Shown here one piece after another: positions 61,977 through 64,000 of a stretch of 64,000 nucleotides of DNA. Every line of letters begins with the position of its first letter. Position 1 is the stretch's first letter. The notes beneath the pieces are model-generated. The model was not told the origin of the DNA, ran no database searches, and worked only from the letters and a program-made list of their open reading frames with translations. The stretch spans positions 50,773-114,772 of the forward strand of contig JAJQEE010000106.1 in assembly GCA_021201865.1 (NCBI GenBank), written 5' to 3'. The stretch is from Tannerellaceae bacterium (GTDB lineage Bacteria > Bacteroidota > Bacteroidia > Bacteroidales > Tannerellaceae). The position numbers were made by a program, and so were the translations under genes.

Positions 61977-63977
61977 ATGAAAACACCTATTCGGAAAGTC
62001 GTTTTTTCTTTATCCTTAATGGCTGGGATAATGACCCTACCGGCACAGCCGGCAGAGCAGTCAAAAGCCACTGATCCCTCTCTCCAATGGGATCCTGTTT
62101 ATCAGTTGAAAGTAGATGTCAATGCGATTGGGTCCCCGATTCAATCGACCATGTACGGCGTATTCTTTGAAGATATTAACTTCGGAGCCGACGGAGGTTT
62201 GTATGCTGAATTAGTCAAAAACCGCTCTTTTGAGTTTGATAATCCCTTAGCAGGTTGGCTCCCGTTCGGGAATGTCAGTATCCAGACCAAATCACCCTGT
62301 TTTGACCGGAATCCACACTATGCCCGTTTGTCTTATGATAAGCAAATAACCGGTACCGGACTGATCAATGAGGGTTTCCGTGGAATAGGGGTCAAAGAGG
62401 GAGAAAAGTATGACTTTTCTGTCTACGCACGTACGGTTACCAATGCCTCCCTCAAAATACGTGTTCAGTTAGTGGGAAAAGATAACAGCCCTTTTGAAAC
62501 GAAAGAAATAGAGATCTCCGGAAAGAACTGGGATAAATATACGGTGACCCTGACTGCTCCAAAAACAGAAATGCAGGGACGGTTACGGGTTCAGTTGATA
62601 ACGCCGGGTACTGTCGACCTGGAACATATTTCCCTGTTTCCACAGAAAACATTCAATAACCGTCCCAATGGTCTGCGGGCAGATCTGGCACAGGCGTTAA
62701 AAGATCTGAAGCCGGGTGTCTTCCGTTTTCCCGGTGGTTGTATTGTGGAAGGAACTACCCTTGAAACCCGTTATCAGTGGAAAAATACGATTGGACCGGT
62801 AGAAAACCGTCCGACCAATGTAAACCGCTGGAACTATACGTTCGATCACAAAGTTTTTCCGGACTATTTCCAATCTTATGGATTAGGCTTTTATGAATAT
62901 TTTGTTTTGAGTGAAGATCTGGGAGCAGAACCCTTACCGGTTCTACACTGCGGCTTGTCCTGCCAGTTTGAAAATCATGATATGTGCCAGCATGTTTCTT
63001 TAAAGGATCTGAAACCTTTTGTGGACGATGCACTGGATCTGATTGAGTTTGCCAATGGGCCTGTGACATCGAAGTGGGGAAAGATCCGTGCAGAGATGGG
63101 GCATCCGGAACCCTTCCATCTGAAGTTACTGGCGATCGGAAATGAACAGTGGGGTTCTATTTATCCGGAACGTCTGGAAATGTTTGTGAAAGCGATCCGG
63201 GAAAAGTATCCGGAGATCCTGATTATTGGTAGTTCCGGACCGGGTTCGGAAGGAGAAGCCTTTGACTATTTGTGGCCGGAAATGAAACGGCTGGAAGTCG
63301 ATCTGGTAGATGAACATTTCTACCGTTCACCGGAGTGGTTCCTGCATGGGGTAGATCGCTATGATTCGTATGACCGGAATGGCCCGAAAGTGTTTGCCGG
63401 AGAATATGCCTGTCATACCGGAAACCAGGACAATAATTTTCTGGCGGCCCTTTGCGAAGCAGCTTTTATGACCGGGTTTGAAAGAAATGCGGATGTCGTT
63501 CATCTAACGACCTATGCTCCTCTGTTTGCTCATGTGGATGCGTGGCAATGGAAGCCGGACCTGATCTGGTTTGATAATCTGTCCGTCATGAAGACCCCGA
63601 ACTATTACGTACAACAAATGTACGGACAGAATGCGGGTACCCATGTACTTCCTATGGTACAGGATGGAAAACCTTTAACCGGACAGCATGATCTCTATGC
63701 AACGGCGGCATTGGATAAAAATACAAATGAGATCATCCTGAAGATTGCCAATACAGGAATGCGTCAGCAAAGAATTCAATTGAATCTGTCAGGCTTATCC
63801 TCCGGAAAACATGTAGGAACACTAACGCTGCTACAATCTTATGATCTGAATGCGAATAACACGATCAATCAACCGGAATGTATCACTCCTGTAAAATCAT
63901 CTGTTGAAGTAGATGGGAGTGAGCTAAATGTACAACTGCTTCCTTTTAGTTTTTATGTGTATAGAATTGCATTATAA
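61977..63977 (+). CDS. GH51 alpha-L-arabinofuranosidase, secreted
   Basis: This protein of about 666 residues begins MKTPIRKVVFSLSLMAGIMT with cleavage after PAQ. A carbohydrate-binding-like beta domain lies about residues 85-225 (GLINEGFRGIGVKEGEKYDF), inserted after the start of the catalytic domain. The barrel has FRFPGGCIVEG, the acid/base Glu390 in AIGNEQWGSIYPER and the nucleophile Glu476 in VFAGEYACHTG. A C-terminal beta domain ends VYRIAL. It removes arabinofuranose side chains from arabinan or arabinoxylan and supplies arabinose to the operon at 22058-30408. Its start was chosen by signal peptide and promoter position. Confidence 0.93.
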   Translation: MKTPIRKVVFSLSLMAGIMTLPAQPAEQSKATDPSLQWDPVYQLKVDVNAIGSPIQSTMYGVFFEDINFGADGGLYAELVKNRSFEFDNPLAGWLPFGNVSIQTKSPCFDRNPHYARLSYDKQITGTGLINEGFRGIGVKEGEKYDFSVYARTVTNASLKIRVQLVGKDNSPFETKEIEISGKNWDKYTVTLTAPKTEMQGRLRVQLITPGTVDLEHISLFPQKTFNNRPNGLRADLAQALKDLKPGVFRFPGGCIVEGTTLETRYQWKNTIGPVENRPTNVNRWNYTFDHKVFPDYFQSYGLGFYEYFVLSEDLGAEPLPVLHCGLSCQFENHDMCQHVSLKDLKPFVDDALDLIEFANGPVTSKWGKIRAEMGHPEPFHLKLLAIGNEQWGSIYPERLEMFVKAIREKYPEILIIGSSGPGSEGEAFDYLWPEMKRLEVDLVDEHFYRSPEWFLHGVDRYDSYDRNGPKVFAGEYACHTGNQDNNFLAALCEAAFMTGFERNADVVHLTTYAPLFAHVDAWQWKPDLIWFDNLSVMKTPNYYVQQMYGQNAGTHVLPMVQDGKPLTGQHDLYATAALDKNTNEIILKIANTGMRQQRIQLNLSGLSSGKHVGTLTLLQSYDLNANNTINQPECITPVKSSVEVDGSELNVQLLPFSFYVYRIAL

Positions 63978-64000
63978 TAGAAAAAAGGGCTGATCCGCAA

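Overview
The window is chromosomal DNA from a gut-type member of the Bacteroidales, probably Parabacteroides or a near relative. The evidence is a SusC/SusD pair, a hybrid two-component-type propeller sensor, a Nudix-type AraR, an araDAB-tkt-rpiB-symporter operon, several TAnnTTTG promoter boxes and almost no Shine-Dalgarno sequences. The genus is inferred. I saw no rRNA, tRNA, insertion sequence, prophage or CRISPR array.

Layout. 1-8134: a small glycan locus, with a propeller sensor running off the left edge, a type-B carboxylesterase, SusC and SusD. 8335-8443: an unusual 22-bp modular palindrome. 8518-14006: mgtE with a switch-like leader, then the polyphosphate genes ppk2, ppx and ppk1. 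14164-18180: a GH2 glycosidase, a pyridoxal/pyridoxamine kinase, a small acetyltransferase and a double-CDGSH protein. 18187-20802: an isolated pair of FtsX/MacB-type permeases. 21407-34968: a VOC protein, then the arabinose operon (araD, araA, araB, tkt, rpiB, sodium symporter) and the mro / sugar MFS / galK / araR operon. 35068-38536: phoH-purC-menG-aroE. 38682-43800: a DUF5715 lipoprotein, a DUF2807 protein, an M28 peptidase and a Dcu transporter. 44052-56349: an efflux-type operon with an HlyD adaptor, four permease pairs and one ATPase. 56418-61839: PAP2 phosphatase, DgkA, a TolC-like protein, an NtrC-family response regulator and its histidine kinase. 61977-63977: a GH51 arabinofuranosidase.

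The most interesting system is the efflux regulon. The adaptor operon, the TolC gene and, more weakly, the distant permease pair at 18187-20802 each carry a sigma-54-like -24/-12 promoter. Each also has a shared 16-bp palindrome of the form TGTTC-ATTNYC-GRACA 40-70 bp upstream of it. The sigma-54 activator and kinase genes follow the TolC gene. I infer one two-component system driving an adaptor, an outer-membrane channel and five permease pairs that share one visible ATPase.

The second theme is sugar catabolism. GH51 releases arabinose, the symporter imports it, AraA/AraB/AraD convert it to xylulose 5-phosphate, and Tkt/RpiB feed the pentose phosphate pathway under AraR.

Caution on quality: eight genes are broken by nine single-base length changes in homopolymers of 4-8 nt, and two more by nonsense codons. 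Correcting each indel restores the normal family length. Housekeeping genes (phoH, mgtE, dgkA) are among them, so many are probably base-calling errors rather than true pseudogenes.
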